Assembly: GCA_025359105.1 (NCBI GenBank)
Contig: JANYHK010000041.1
Location: 159,821 to 223,820, forward strand
DNA: 64,000 bases
DNA from: Myxococcales bacterium
GTDB lineage: Bacteria; Myxococcota_A; Polyangia; Polyangiales; Polyangiaceae
Direction: 5' to 3'
Of the stretch, positions 49,864 to 59,336 are shown in pieces. The stretch's first letter is position 1; each line of letters starts with the position of its first letter. Under the pieces are notes generated by a model that was not told the origin of the DNA, did not search any database, and saw nothing but the letters and a program-made list of their open reading frames with translations. The translations under genes and the position numbers were made by a program.

Positions 49864-52699
49864 AACGTCCATCCACCACGCTGGCTCCGAGGTCGCCGGG
49901 GAACGTGACGCGCGTGATGCGCGCGCCGGAGTAGGCGCCCGCCGTGGCGGCCGCGACCTCGAGGTGCGCGCCGGCGGCGAGGAGCTCGGCGATCGCCTCG
50001 CGTTCGGCGGCGACCGCTGACGAGAGGGCGAGCCCGCCGGGGGGCGCGTCGGCGAGCAGGTTCGCGCCGCGGTGAAGGGTCTTGCCGAAGTATTCGGGGC
50101 GGGCGCCGCGGGTGAGCGCGATGCAGGGGCCCTCGTGTACGGCGGCGCGCGCGCGGAGCTCCAGACCAGACTGGGCGACCCGCGCGAGGAGCGCGACCCC
50201 GGCCGCGGCAGCCTGCGCGACGGTGCCGAACGCGACGAGGTAGGTGCCGACCGCGGAGGGGGCCACCGAGCCGCGGTGCACGCGGGCCTCGGCGAGGACG
50301 AGCCCGTCGAGGCGCTGCATCGCGCTCCACGCGGCGGCGTCGCCCCTTTCGCGAAGGAGCGTGCCGCCGCCGTCCGTCTCGATGAAGAGGAATGCGAGCC
50401 GGCGGATGGTGAGGTGCTCCCCCTCGGCGAGGACCTCGCTCGAGAAAAAATCACGAAAGAACGGAGTCGTGAGCGCGACCGCCGCGCTGACGCCGTCGCC
50501 GCGCGCGCCGGGGATCTCGATGCGAACGAGCTCTTCGTGCGCGGTGTCGTTGGTGAGTGTGAACGAGACGTCGCCGGTGCGCACGACGGCCGGCCGGGCG
50601 GCGATCGCCGCGTCCTCGATGTGCGCCGCGGCGTCGGCCAAGAAGCCGCACGCGCTCGCGGTGAAGTCCCAGCCGTGCCCGTGCCCGCGGGCGAGGCGGA
50701 AGCTCCCCGACGGCAGGCGCACGACGAGCCGCCGCGTCTCGCCGGGCGCGAGGCGCTGCTGCGCGAAGACGTGCGAGCGCAGGGCAGGGGCCCCCGCGCA
50801 GTAGGTCTCCGGCGCGACCTTGCGGACCTCGGGGTGCGGGCGGAAGATCAGCTCCACGCTGTCGGCGAGATCGCGCTCGTAGCGGGTGGCGCAGGGGCCG
50901 CACGTCGCCTCGCGCGCGATCTGGCCGAGGGCGGTGGTGGACTCGTGGGGGCCCATGCAGCGCGGGCAGATGACGTCCCACGCGACATCGAGCAGGCCCG
51001 CGTTGGCGGCCTGCAGAAACAGATCGAGCGTGTCCTCGCGCGGCGTCCCCCACCGGTCGGCGAGCTCGTACGGCCTGAGGCGCTCCAGCGTCTTGTCGGG
51101 GCCGATAAGGAGGAGATCGGCGAGGCGCCGCGCGAGGGCGGCGTCGACGTCACGCCGCGCCAGGATCGCGACGCCCCGCTCCACGTGCGTGCGCTGCGAC
51201 TCGGTCGGTGTGTGGGGCGGCTCGAACGGATCGCGGACGCTCCCGGGCGTGAGCGCCTCGTCGATCTGCCGGTAGACCTTGTCGAGGCCGCGGGCGAGGC
51301 GGCGCTCGACCTCCACCTTCGACGCAACCTGGCCGATGACCCCGCGCGGCATCAGCCACACCTCGTGCACGAGGCGCGTGCCGCCCGCGGTCAAGGGCTC
51401 GAGGCGAACGCGATTCCACAGGGCGACGAAGGGGCCGCGATCGTACTTACGGAAGACGCTGTGCTCGCGGTTTCGCACCCACTCGAAGGGGTGCTCGTGC
51501 CAGCGCACGTTCATACCGAGCGCGCTCAGCTCGCCGGTGCGGCGGGGGCGCCCGTCCTCTTCGATCGTGTCGGTGAAGCGAACCGGGCGGAGGCCGGCTG
51601 CTTTGTTGAGGCGCTCGGTGTTGGCGACGTGGGGCCAGAGCGCCTCGGGGCTCGCGCGCAGGTCCCAGTGCCAGGTGAAGTGCACGGGCGCGCTCTCGCG
51701 GGTGAGGCCGTCCTCCGAGGGGATGGAGTGGCGCTCTTCTTCCTCGGTCAGCGTCGCGGGTCCCGGCGAGGGCAGACGCCGGAAGGATGGGCGGTTGCTC
51801 AGCGATTTGGGCACCGTGCGGCCCTGCGCGAGATCGTCGAGCACGGCGGCGAGGCTCCTGGCCTGTTGCCAGCGCTCCTCCGGCTTCTTCGCGAGGCAAC
51901 GCATGACGATCTCCTCGACGTCCGCATGGACGCCGGGCGCCAGCTGGCTCGGCGGCGTCGGCGTGGCGGTGAGGATCTGAAGGGTGAGCTCTTCGCGCGT
52001 CGGCCCTTCGAACGGGCGACGGCCCGTCAGCATTTCGTAGAGGAGGATGCCGATCGCGTGCACGTCGGCGGAGGCGTTGACCGCGTCGCCGGCGAGCTGC
52101 TCCGGGGCCATGTACGCGGGGGTGCCGATGACGGTGCTCTCGAAGAGATCCCGCCCCGCGGCCTTGCTGTACGCGAGCCCAAAATCCAGGATGCGCGGGC
52201 GGCCGACGGCGTCGACGAGCACGTTCGCGGGCTTGAGATCGCGGTGGATGATCCCGCGCTCGTGCGCGGCGCCGACCGCGCGCGCGATCTCCGAGCCCAG
52301 GCCGAGCGCGCGGGCTTGCGGCAGCGCGCCCTCCTTGATGACCGCGCGCAGATCGGTCCCCTCGACGAGGTCCATCGTGTAGTACGGCGCGCCGTCGACG
52401 GTCGTGCCCAGATCGTGCACGGCGACGACGCCCGGATCGGCGACCTGCGCGGCGAGGCGAGCCTCCGACCACATGCGCGCCACCTGCGTGGCGGACCACT
52501 CGCCGGCGTGGACCTTGAGCGCGACGCGGCGCTCGAGTCGATGCTCGATCGCTTCCCACACGATCCCCATGCCGCCGCGCCCTAGGACGCGCAAGAGATC
52601 GTACCCGGCGACCACTGGCGGCCGGGGCGGCACGGAGGGAGCCCTGACGAGGGGCGCGGTCTGGCCCGCCGGATGCTTTACGGTGTCGTCGTCCTCCAT
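49841..52699 (-). CDS. Ser/Thr kinase fused to SRPBCC, DUF5939 and a degenerate class III cyclase
   Basis: A 952-aa multidomain signalling protein without membrane helices. Kinase at about 33-300: GRGGMGIVW, VALKVH, HRDLKPANVL, DFGLAY, APEQ. An SRPBCC (START-like) domain is at about 345-500 (VHFTWHWDLRASPEALWPHV; HEVWLMPRGVIG). A DUF5939-type part with a zinc-ribbon CPRCMG and CGPC spans about 500-760. The last 190 residues match a cyclase homology domain (AFLFIETDGG, RARAAVHEG, YFGKTLHRGANLLADAPPGG). Both metal-binding Asp positions are altered (FIETDG; VGTYLVAFG), so cyclase activity is doubtful. It may be a ligand-binding or pseudocyclase module. Confidence 0.82.
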   Translation of the reverse strand: MEDDDTVKHPAGQTAPLVRAPSVPPRPPVVAGYDLLRVLGRGGMGIVWEAIEHRLERRVALKVHAGEWSATQVARMWSEARLAAQVADPGVVAVHDLGTTVDGAPYYTMDLVEGTDLRAVIKEGALPQARALGLGSEIARAVGAAHERGIIHRDLKPANVLVDAVGRPRILDFGLAYSKAAGRDLFESTVIGTPAYMAPEQLAGDAVNASADVHAIGILLYEMLTGRRPFEGPTREELTLQILTATPTPPSQLAPGVHADVEEIVMRCLAKKPEERWQQARSLAAVLDDLAQGRTVPKSLSNRPSFRRLPSPGPATLTEEEERHSIPSEDGLTRESAPVHFTWHWDLRASPEALWPHVANTERLNKAAGLRPVRFTDTIEEDGRPRRTGELSALGMNVRWHEHPFEWVRNREHSVFRKYDRGPFVALWNRVRLEPLTAGGTRLVHEVWLMPRGVIGQVASKVEVERRLARGLDKVYRQIDEALTPGSVRDPFEPPHTPTESQRTHVERGVAILARRDVDAALARRLADLLLIGPDKTLERLRPYELADRWGTPREDTLDLFLQAANAGLLDVAWDVICPRCMGPHESTTALGQIAREATCGPCATRYERDLADSVELIFRPHPEVRKVAPETYCAGAPALRSHVFAQQRLAPGETRRLVVRLPSGSFRLARGHGHGWDFTASACGFLADAAAHIEDAAIAARPAVVRTGDVSFTLTNDTAHEELVRIEIPGARGDGVSAAVALTTPFFRDFFSSEVLAEGEHLTIRRLAFLFIETDGGGTLLRERGDAAAWSAMQRLDGLVLAEARVHRGSVAPSAVGTYLVAFGTVAQAAAAGVALLARVAQSGLELRARAAVHEGPCIALTRGARPEYFGKTLHRGANLLADAPPGGLALSSAVAAEREAIAELLAAGAHLEVAAATAGAYSGARITRVTFPGDLGASVVDGRSRTAQTP

Positions 52700-52760
52700 C
52701 GGCCCACCGATGAGCCTACGCGTGGCGGGCTCGATCGGCCCGCTTGATCGCGCGAGACGC

Positions 52761-54133
<1,373 letters not shown>

Positions 54134-54137
<4 letters not shown>

Positions 54138-54520
54138 GGATGGGGCTCTTTGACGTCGAGGCTCACTGGGCTGCCGTCGAGCTTAACCTTACGATGCACC
54201 AGCGCGCGATCGTTTCCTTTGCTCACCTCGATCTCGACCAGGTAGTCCCCGCCCGCCAGCCGGGGCTCATGCGTCACGATCCGCGGCGCTTTCCCGGCGG
54301 CGTAGCGAAACGTCGCCTCGCGCGTGAATTCGGCATCGCTCGGGCCCGCGCCCTCGTCTGGCGCGTAGCGAAGGCGCACCTCCGTCACACTTGGCGCTGC
54401 GTCGCCCAGCACCACGTGGACCACCTGCTCGCTCGGGACCTTGCGGCCCAGCACCAGCCACATCGCCAGGAGCGCGGCCACGAGGATGAGCGGGCCGAGC
54501 TTGCGGCGGTCCAGCCTCAA
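54134..54520 (-). CDS. Membrane-anchored small protein of unknown function
   Basis: A 128-aa protein with one N-terminal helix (LGPLILVAALLAMWLVLG) acting as signal anchor, then a beta-rich domain of about 95 residues (VVHVVLGDAAPSVTEVRLRY). No cysteines. TTG start at 54520; its stop overlaps the activator gene by 4 bp (ATGA) and its start abuts the c-type cytochrome gene directly. The tight packing of cytochrome, this protein and the FHA activator suggests one operon. No family recognised. Confidence 0.6.
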
Positions 54521-54988
54521 TCATCGCCCCCGCGACGCGCGGATCCGTGCGACCAGCCCCTGGACGACGGAGTCGGGAAGCTCGAACTTCGGCATCTTGT
54601 TCTTGCCGTTCTTGATCGTCGCGGCGATGTCGGCGTCCTGGACCTTGTCCTGCCAGTCGGCGTTCGTCAGATCCGCCGGTTTGTACATCGGGCCCTCGGG
54701 CCCGTCGCCGTGTCCGATGGGGCCGTGGCAGCGGAGGCACTGGGCCTTCCACGTGGCCTCGATCAGCACTGCGGCCCCGTTGTTGTCGCCGCCGCCGCCG
54801 CCGCTCCCTCGAGGCGCCGGCTGAGGGCCGCGCTGCCCGGCTGCTTGCGCGCCGGACTTCTCTTTTGCGTCGTTGCGATCGTGGTCGGCGGCCGTCCACT
54901 CGCGAAGTCCATCGGCCGCAGGCGGCCGGTCACAAGCCGCTGCCGCCACCGAGAGCGCGAGCAGCGCGAAGGCCAAACGTCGTCGCAT
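54521..54988 (-). CDS. c-type cytochrome lipoprotein
   Basis: A 155-aa lipoprotein: signal RRRLAFALLALSVAAAAC, a low-complexity Gly/Asn linker (SGGGGGDNNG), and a monoheme cytochrome c domain with CLRCH and the later Met ligand in NKMPKF. The linker lets the heme domain stand away from the membrane. Likely an electron carrier in the envelope; partners are not encoded in view. The start at 54988 was preferred to an upstream ATG that adds Arg/Ser-rich text. Confidence 0.85.
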   Translation of the reverse strand: MRRRLAFALLALSVAAAACDRPPAADGLREWTAADHDRNDAKEKSGAQAAGQRGPQPAPRGSGGGGGDNNGAAVLIEATWKAQCLRCHGPIGHGDGPEGPMYKPADLTNADWQDKVQDADIAATIKNGKNKMPKFELPDSVVQGLVARIRASRGR

Positions 54989-55037
54989 CGGGCCGCACGG
55001 TAGCATTACAGGAGCGACAGGAGCGGTCCTTTGAATC

Positions 55038-55751
55038 TTAGTATTTGTCGAAGTGGACGCTGAACGGCAAGGTGAAGCCTTGCGCGGGCTCGCCGTCGTG
55101 GCCCCGGGCCGGAACATACGTGTGCTGGAGCGCGCACAGGCGAGCCTCGCGCCCGAACCCGTAGCCGGGATCGTCGAGGATGTTGATCTCGCTCGCGCTA
55201 CCGTCGGGGCGCACGTTGGCCTGTGCGCGCACGACGACATGGCGCATCTCGGGATCGGCCTCCTTCGGAAAGGGGCACTTCCAGCTCACGTTGCCGCCGA
55301 GGCGAGCCGGGCTGGAGCGATCAGGGCCGTGCGGCCGGGGCGGAATCGGAATCGGAGTCGGAATCGGGGTCGGCGTCGGAGTCGGGGTCGGGGTCGGAGT
55401 CGGGATCGGGGTCGGCGTCGGCGTCGGGGTCGGAGTCGGAGTCGGGGTCGCCAGGCGCTGGGCGGGGCCATGGGCCGGGCGCGGCGCCGGAACCTCGATC
55501 GTCGTCTCGCCGAGCTCGTACGGAAGGATGACGATGGGCGGAGGCGTGGGGGTCAGATCGATCTCGATCGGCCGCACGACGACCGGAAGGAGCCGGGGCC
55601 GCGGCTCCGGAGGCATCAGCTTGCCGTAGGCGACCGCCGTGGCGTGGAGGAGGGTCGCCAGGAAGAGCCCGATGAGGAGCGCCCGGGGAGCGTGCCGTTC
55701 CAGGTCGAGCGCCGGCAGGAGCGCCTCCTCCCCGTGCAAATCACGCTTCAT
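55038..55751 (-). CDS. TonB-like energy transducer with a Thr-Pro linker
   Basis: A 237-aa protein. One N-terminal transmembrane helix (ALLIGLFLATLLHATAVAYG), a long (Thr-Pro)n linker, and a C-terminal TonB-type domain (PFPKEADPEMRHVVVRAQAN, VRPDGSASEINILDDPGYGF and AARLCALQHTYVPARG-like text). The linker resembles the proline-rich stiff arm that spans the periplasm in TonB. No ExbB/ExbD genes are near. The start at 55751 was preferred to a frame start 14 codons upstream. Its DNA includes a long hexanucleotide repeat. Confidence 0.8.
   Translation of the reverse strand: MKRDLHGEEALLPALDLERHAPRALLIGLFLATLLHATAVAYGKLMPPEPRPRLLPVVVRPIEIDLTPTPPPIVILPYELGETTIEVPAPRPAHGPAQRLATPTPTPTPTPTPTPIPTPTPTPTPTPTPIPTPIPIPPRPHGPDRSSPARLGGNVSWKCPFPKEADPEMRHVVVRAQANVRPDGSASEINILDDPGYGFGREARLCALQHTYVPARGHDGEPAQGFTLPFSVHFDKY
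55342..55450 (-). repeat. Hexanucleotide tandem repeat encoding the TonB linker
   Basis: Eighteen 6-bp units of the form GTCGGN (read on the plus strand) encode alternating Thr-Pro or Ile-Pro dipeptides in the TonB-like protein. Each unit change keeps the frame, so the linker can gain or lose two residues by slippage. Confidence 0.85.
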
Positions 55752-55893
55752 TTCCGCTGCAGTGCCACCTGGCGGAGTGTACCGCCTTGCCATCGGACCG
55801 ACCAGGCGCTAGGGGATCTCGTAGGCGTAGACCGATCACGCGCGTGGAGGCACCCCGCCCCGCGACGCTTCCCCGGCTGCGACCCGGACTCGT

Positions 55894-56820
55894 ATGTACG
55901 CGAACGCAGGAAAGCCCGCCGGTCAGGTGGAGAAGCGCGCCCCCAAGGTGACCGTTCCGCAGCTGCGGGCGCGCAAGGTGTCCTCCGGGGGCGCTGCCAT
56001 CACGATGGTGACCGCCTACGACTTCACCATGGCGCGTCTCGTCGACGAAGGCGGGGTCGATATGATCCTCGTCGGCGACTCGCTCGGGATGATCGTCCAG
56101 GGCCTCGGCAACACCATTCCGGTGACGCTCGACGAGATTTGCTACCACGGCCGCGCTGTGGCTCGCGGCGTCACGACGGCCCACGTCGTCGGTGACATGC
56201 CGTTCATGAGCTACCAGGTCTCGCCGCTGCAAGCCGTGGAGAGCGCGGGCAAGCTGATGAAGGACGGCGCGTTCGAGAGCGTGAAGCTCGAGGGCGGCGC
56301 CGAGATCGCCGAGCACGTGCACCGCATCGTACGCGCCGGAATCCCCGTCGTCGGCCACGTCGGCTTGACCCCGCAGAGCGTCCACGCGCTGGGCGGCTTC
56401 AAGGTGCAGGGGCGGGGCGACGAAGACGCCGAGCGCATCGTGCACGACGCCCGCATCCTCGAGCAAGCCGGCGCGTTCTGCATCGTGCTCGAGGCCATCC
56501 CGCCCGACGTCGCCGAGCGCGTCACCGCCGAGGTGACCATCCCCACGATCGGCATCGGCGCCGGCCCCGCGTGTGATGGGCAGGTGCTCGTGTGCACCGA
56601 CCTCCTCGGCATGTCGCGCGGCCATACGCCCAAATTCGCCAAGCGCTACGCAGAGCTCGGCGACGCGATCGTCGCGGCGGTGAAGGCTTACGGCGAAGAG
56701 GTCCGCTCCGGCGCGTTCCCCGCCAAGGAGCACACGTACAAGGCGAACGTGAAGGCGACCGAGCAGGCCGAGGCCTCCCACGACCTCGACGCGCCGCTGC
56801 CACTGGATCTTTGGCACTAG
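55894..56820 (+). CDS. panB: 3-methyl-2-oxobutanoate hydroxymethyltransferase
   Basis: A 308-aa Mg-dependent enzyme of the pantothenate (vitamin B5) pathway that adds a hydroxymethyl group to ketoisovalerate. Motifs: MVTAYDFTMARLVDEGGVDM, LVGDSLGMIVQGL, DMPFMSY, VKLEGG, GHVGLTPQSVHALGGFKVQG and IGIGAGPACDGQVLV. The enzyme is cytoplasmic. panC and panD are not adjacent. The start at 55894 gives a slightly long N-terminus (YANAGKPAGQVEKRAPKVT) before the conserved part. Confidence 0.95.
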   Translation: MYANAGKPAGQVEKRAPKVTVPQLRARKVSSGGAAITMVTAYDFTMARLVDEGGVDMILVGDSLGMIVQGLGNTIPVTLDEICYHGRAVARGVTTAHVVGDMPFMSYQVSPLQAVESAGKLMKDGAFESVKLEGGAEIAEHVHRIVRAGIPVVGHVGLTPQSVHALGGFKVQGRGDEDAERIVHDARILEQAGAFCIVLEAIPPDVAERVTAEVTIPTIGIGAGPACDGQVLVCTDLLGMSRGHTPKFAKRYAELGDAIVAAVKAYGEEVRSGAFPAKEHTYKANVKATEQAEASHDLDAPLPLDLWH

Positions 56821-56871
56821 AACTTCGTTCTAGTGACAAAGATGACTGGTTTGTGTGGGCCTGCCGTCCCC

Positions 56872-56895
56872 TCCAACGCGCGGACGCGCGTTGGA
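56872..56895. terminator. Strong hairpin downstream of panB
   Basis: A 10-bp perfect GC-rich stem (56872-56881 with 56886-56895) around loop GGAC, 52 bp after the panB stop. There is no U-tract, so it is a candidate terminator or RNA stability element. Confidence 0.55.
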
Positions 56896-56943
56896 GGCCT
56901 CCCCTGCTTCGCTTTGCGGCGAAGGCGCGCGGGAGCGCGCCGG

Positions 56944-57023
56944 CGGACCCGAAGGGTGGGGGGATCCGAAGGGAGGGGACCTGAACGGAGCGGGACCTGA
57001 AGGGAGCGGGACCTGAAGGGAAG
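56944..57023. repeat. Five tandem 16-bp repeats upstream of a lipoprotein gene
   Basis: Units at 56944-56959, 56960-56975, 56976-56991, 56992-57007 and 57008-57023. The last three are nearly identical (consensus GGGACCTGAAGGGAGC); the first two are diverged. They fill the space between the panB hairpin and the TTGACA-like word at 57033. Confidence 0.82.
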
Positions 57024-57068
57024 GGGCGTGTCTTGACAACGAGGGGGAGCGGCGATGATCTGCCGCGG

Positions 57069-57752
57069 ATGAAGGTTCTTCCCGTCGGTTTCGTTGCGCT
57101 CGCTCTGTTGGCTGCCGCGTGCGGTGGCGCCAAGCCGAAGGCTGCCGAGGATCCGACGACCACGTCGTCGACACCTGCGGCCGCTGCCGAGGACATGCCG
57201 GGAGGGCCGGCGACGGCCGCACCGGGCACCACGACGCCCTCCGCGACGGACACGGCGGCCGCGAACACGCCGGCGCCTGCGGCGGCTCCGGTGACGCTCA
57301 AGATCGTCGCGCTCAAGCTGAGCGTCCCCGCGAAGGACGCCAAGAAGCTCGGCTACAAGGCGCTCGAGGTGAAGGACGACGGGAGCATCCTCGCCGATGG
57401 CAAGCCGCGGATGAAGCTCGTCGGCGGCGCGCTGCGGTCGATCGACGACGCGCCGATGTTCTCCATCGCAGAGGACGGCAAGGTCACCGACGCCGCCGGC
57501 AACGACATCGGAAAGTTCGCCGACAACGACGAGCTCGTCCTCAAGGGCGGCGGCAAGCTCGTCGTCTCCGACGACGGCTTCGTCCAGGCGATCGATGGCA
57601 AGGGCAAGACCAACGTGCTCGGACCGAAGTTCGAATCCGCCCCCGCATGGGCCAAGCGCGAAGCCGCCCTCATCGGCCTCTCCTTCAACACCCCCGCGCC
57701 CGCCGCCGCCCCTGCCGCAAAGCCGGCCACCAAGCCCGCGAAGAAGAAGTAG
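57069..57752 (+). CDS. Putative lipoprotein of unknown function
   Basis: A 227-aa lipoprotein. The signal KVLPVGFVALALLAAAC is followed by a Pro/Thr/Ala-rich linker to about residue 75, then a compact domain of about 120 residues with AVTLKIVALKLSVPAKDAKK-like text, repeated DGK turns (LADGKPRMKLVGGALRSIDD, EDGKVTDAAG, DDGFVQAIDGKGKTN) suggesting beta-hairpin repeats, and a Lys/Pro/Ala tail ending KPAKKK. A start at 57033 (TTG) would add residues before the signal, so ATG 57069 is used. No family recognised. Confidence 0.7.
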   Translation: MKVLPVGFVALALLAAACGGAKPKAAEDPTTTSSTPAAAAEDMPGGPATAAPGTTTPSATDTAAANTPAPAAAPVTLKIVALKLSVPAKDAKKLGYKALEVKDDGSILADGKPRMKLVGGALRSIDDAPMFSIAEDGKVTDAAGNDIGKFADNDELVLKGGGKLVVSDDGFVQAIDGKGKTNVLGPKFESAPAWAKREAALIGLSFNTPAPAAAPAAKPATKPAKKK

Positions 57753-57757
57753 TCCCG

Positions 57758-58105
57758 TCACCTCCTCGGCTCGAGCCAGACGTTATCGCATTCGATACGC
57801 GCGCTTTCTCGCGTCGTGATGTCATCGCCGGGATAGAGCCACTTGGTGATCCCGCCGATCATCTTGCAGCCTCCGATCGAGCCCGAGAGCTCGCACGGCT
57901 TGTCGCTCCACCGTCGCCCGTCGTCGCAGGTCTGCTTGCCCTCGGCCGCTTCGCCCGCGGTGAATTCGAAACACCGGTTTCCGCCGACAGGGCGCCAATC
58001 GCAACTCCCCACAGGCTTGCTGTTGCACCCCGCGCTCGAGAGGACGAGCGCGGTGGCAAAGGCAGCGGCCACGGTCCGTGCTGCGAGCGGCGAGGGCTTC
58101 GTCAT
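57758..58105 (-). CDS. Small Cys-rich lipoprotein
   Basis: A 115-aa lipoprotein. The signal ends at SSAGC (lipobox). Six cysteines follow in the mature part (SCDW, RCFEF, QTCDD, PCEL, GGCKM, ECDN), an even number compatible with three disulfides. The rest is polar. No family was recognised. It is convergent with the preceding lipoprotein gene, 6 bp apart. Confidence 0.65.
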   Translation of the reverse strand: MTKPSPLAARTVAAAFATALVLSSAGCNSKPVGSCDWRPVGGNRCFEFTAGEAAEGKQTCDDGRRWSDKPCELSGSIGGCKMIGGITKWLYPGDDITTRESARIECDNVWLEPRR

Positions 58106-58315
58106 CAGGGCAGACTACCTGTCGTGACGCCTGACTTCTTGCCGGAAACTGGCCCGGTAATTCGGCAAAGGATCCGCGCGAGCGGACGTCGAGCGTGCCG
58201 CGGCGAGCGCGGGTGCCCGCGTCGTGAGCGCCGGCGGCGAGGGCCAGGGCGACTAGCGTGCGTCAGGGGTTCGCCATGATGGCGAGGGGGCCGCACGAAT
58301 GGCGAACGCCCAAGA

Positions 58316-58939
58316 TCACGCCACGCGCATGTCCGCGTAGTCGGCGTGACGAGGAAGCGGTGCTACCGCGTCCGAGACCCACTGGGGGAGCGCGACGTAA
58401 ACTTTGCGGAGCGCGCCGTCCTGCGTGCGCGCGCACAGGAGCGCCTCGGCGTTGTCGACGGAGTTGTCGTAGACGTAGACGCGATCGGCGAGCTGAATGG
58501 CCGCCGAGAGATTTGCCATCGAGCGAACGTAGCGGCTCACGATCTTTTCGATGGGGACCGTGTGGCCACCGTGAATCACTCGTCCAGCGACCCTGGCCGC
58601 GTTGATGCGCGGATCCTTCGTCCCGATGAAAAATACGCGAACGAAGTATCCCGCCTCTTTGGCGCGCCGGACGAAATCGACCTTACCGGTCGTCGAGAAG
58701 ACGGTCTCGAAGGCAATGCCCGCTCCTTGCGCGAGGAGCTCCTCCCGGCGCGCTTCGGTCCACGCGGCAGCCGACGCGACCGCAGCCGGCGAGTTCCAGT
58801 CGCCGAACCTGTCACGCGCGACCTCGTCCGGATTCAGGTATTCGACGCCTTCACTCCAACGCTCCACGCGCAAGCGCTCGGTGACCGTGGTCTTGCCGGC
58901 TCCGTTGGGGCCAGCGATCACGAGAAGTGACGGCTTCAC
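58316..58939 (-). CDS. Zeta-toxin-family kinase (toxin)
   Basis: A 207-aa P-loop kinase. Walker A GPNGAGKTTVTER at the start, LNPDEVARDRFGDWNSPA and GIAFETVFSTTGKVDFVRRA, RVIHGGHTVPIEKIVSRYVR and a C-terminal KVYVALPQWV tail match the zeta toxin/UNAG-kinase-like group. Zeta toxins phosphorylate UDP-N-acetylglucosamine; this member's target is not shown. GTG start at 58939 overlaps the stop of the upstream 68-aa gene by 4 bp. Confidence 0.8.
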   Translation of the reverse strand: MKPSLLVIAGPNGAGKTTVTERLRVERWSEGVEYLNPDEVARDRFGDWNSPAAVASAAAWTEARREELLAQGAGIAFETVFSTTGKVDFVRRAKEAGYFVRVFFIGTKDPRINAARVAGRVIHGGHTVPIEKIVSRYVRSMANLSAAIQLADRVYVYDNSVDNAEALLCARTQDGALRKVYVALPQWVSDAVAPLPRHADYADMRVA

Positions 58940-59142
58940 GCAGGCGGCCTGCTTCGCGTCACCATGGCGTGCGCGAGCGATTCGAGCACCTTCGCGCGCT
59001 CGACGGCGATGGCTTCACGAAGGCGTTCCAAGCTGGCGGCATGGGCGGCGCGTACGCCGGCAAAGGCGCGCGACGACAAGCCCTGGAGCTGGGCGTCCGT
59101 GGGTTCGAACGCGGGATCCGCGAGGTTGATCGAATCGCCCAT
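58936..59142 (-). CDS. Probable antitoxin of the zeta-type pair
   Basis: A 68-aa protein, helical and charged (GDSINLADPAFEPTDAQLQG, then AFAGVRAAHAASLERLREAI). It comes directly before the zeta-like toxin gene and overlaps it by 4 bp, the usual antitoxin-then-toxin order. I do not recognise the epsilon antitoxin sequence, so it is a novel or diverged partner. Its role is inferred from position. Confidence 0.6.
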   Translation of the reverse strand: MGDSINLADPAFEPTDAQLQGLSSRAFAGVRAAHAASLERLREAIAVERAKVLESLAHAMVTRSRPPA

Positions 59143-59336
59143 GATGAAAAGGATACCTCGTGGATGGCGTTCCGGCCAGCGCGCCCCGAGTGCTCCGCAG
59201 CAGAAGCTTGGTAATGATGCCGAGCGGCTGCGGGGCGAAATGGCGGCCTCCTCACACCAGTGCAGGTAGAGCGTCGAGCACGCCGGAGGCGCGGTGTCCA
59301 GCCTTCCTCGCGGATGACTCGGGTAGACTGCGGCCG

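Noticed and set aside
50072-52585. An 837-residue open frame on the plus strand opposite the kinase fusion gene
   Set aside because: Low-complexity text without motifs; the minus-strand protein shows kinase, SRPBCC and cyclase-like blocks.
56944-57023. A CRISPR array
   Set aside because: Units are 16 bp and adjoin without spacers; no cas genes in the window.
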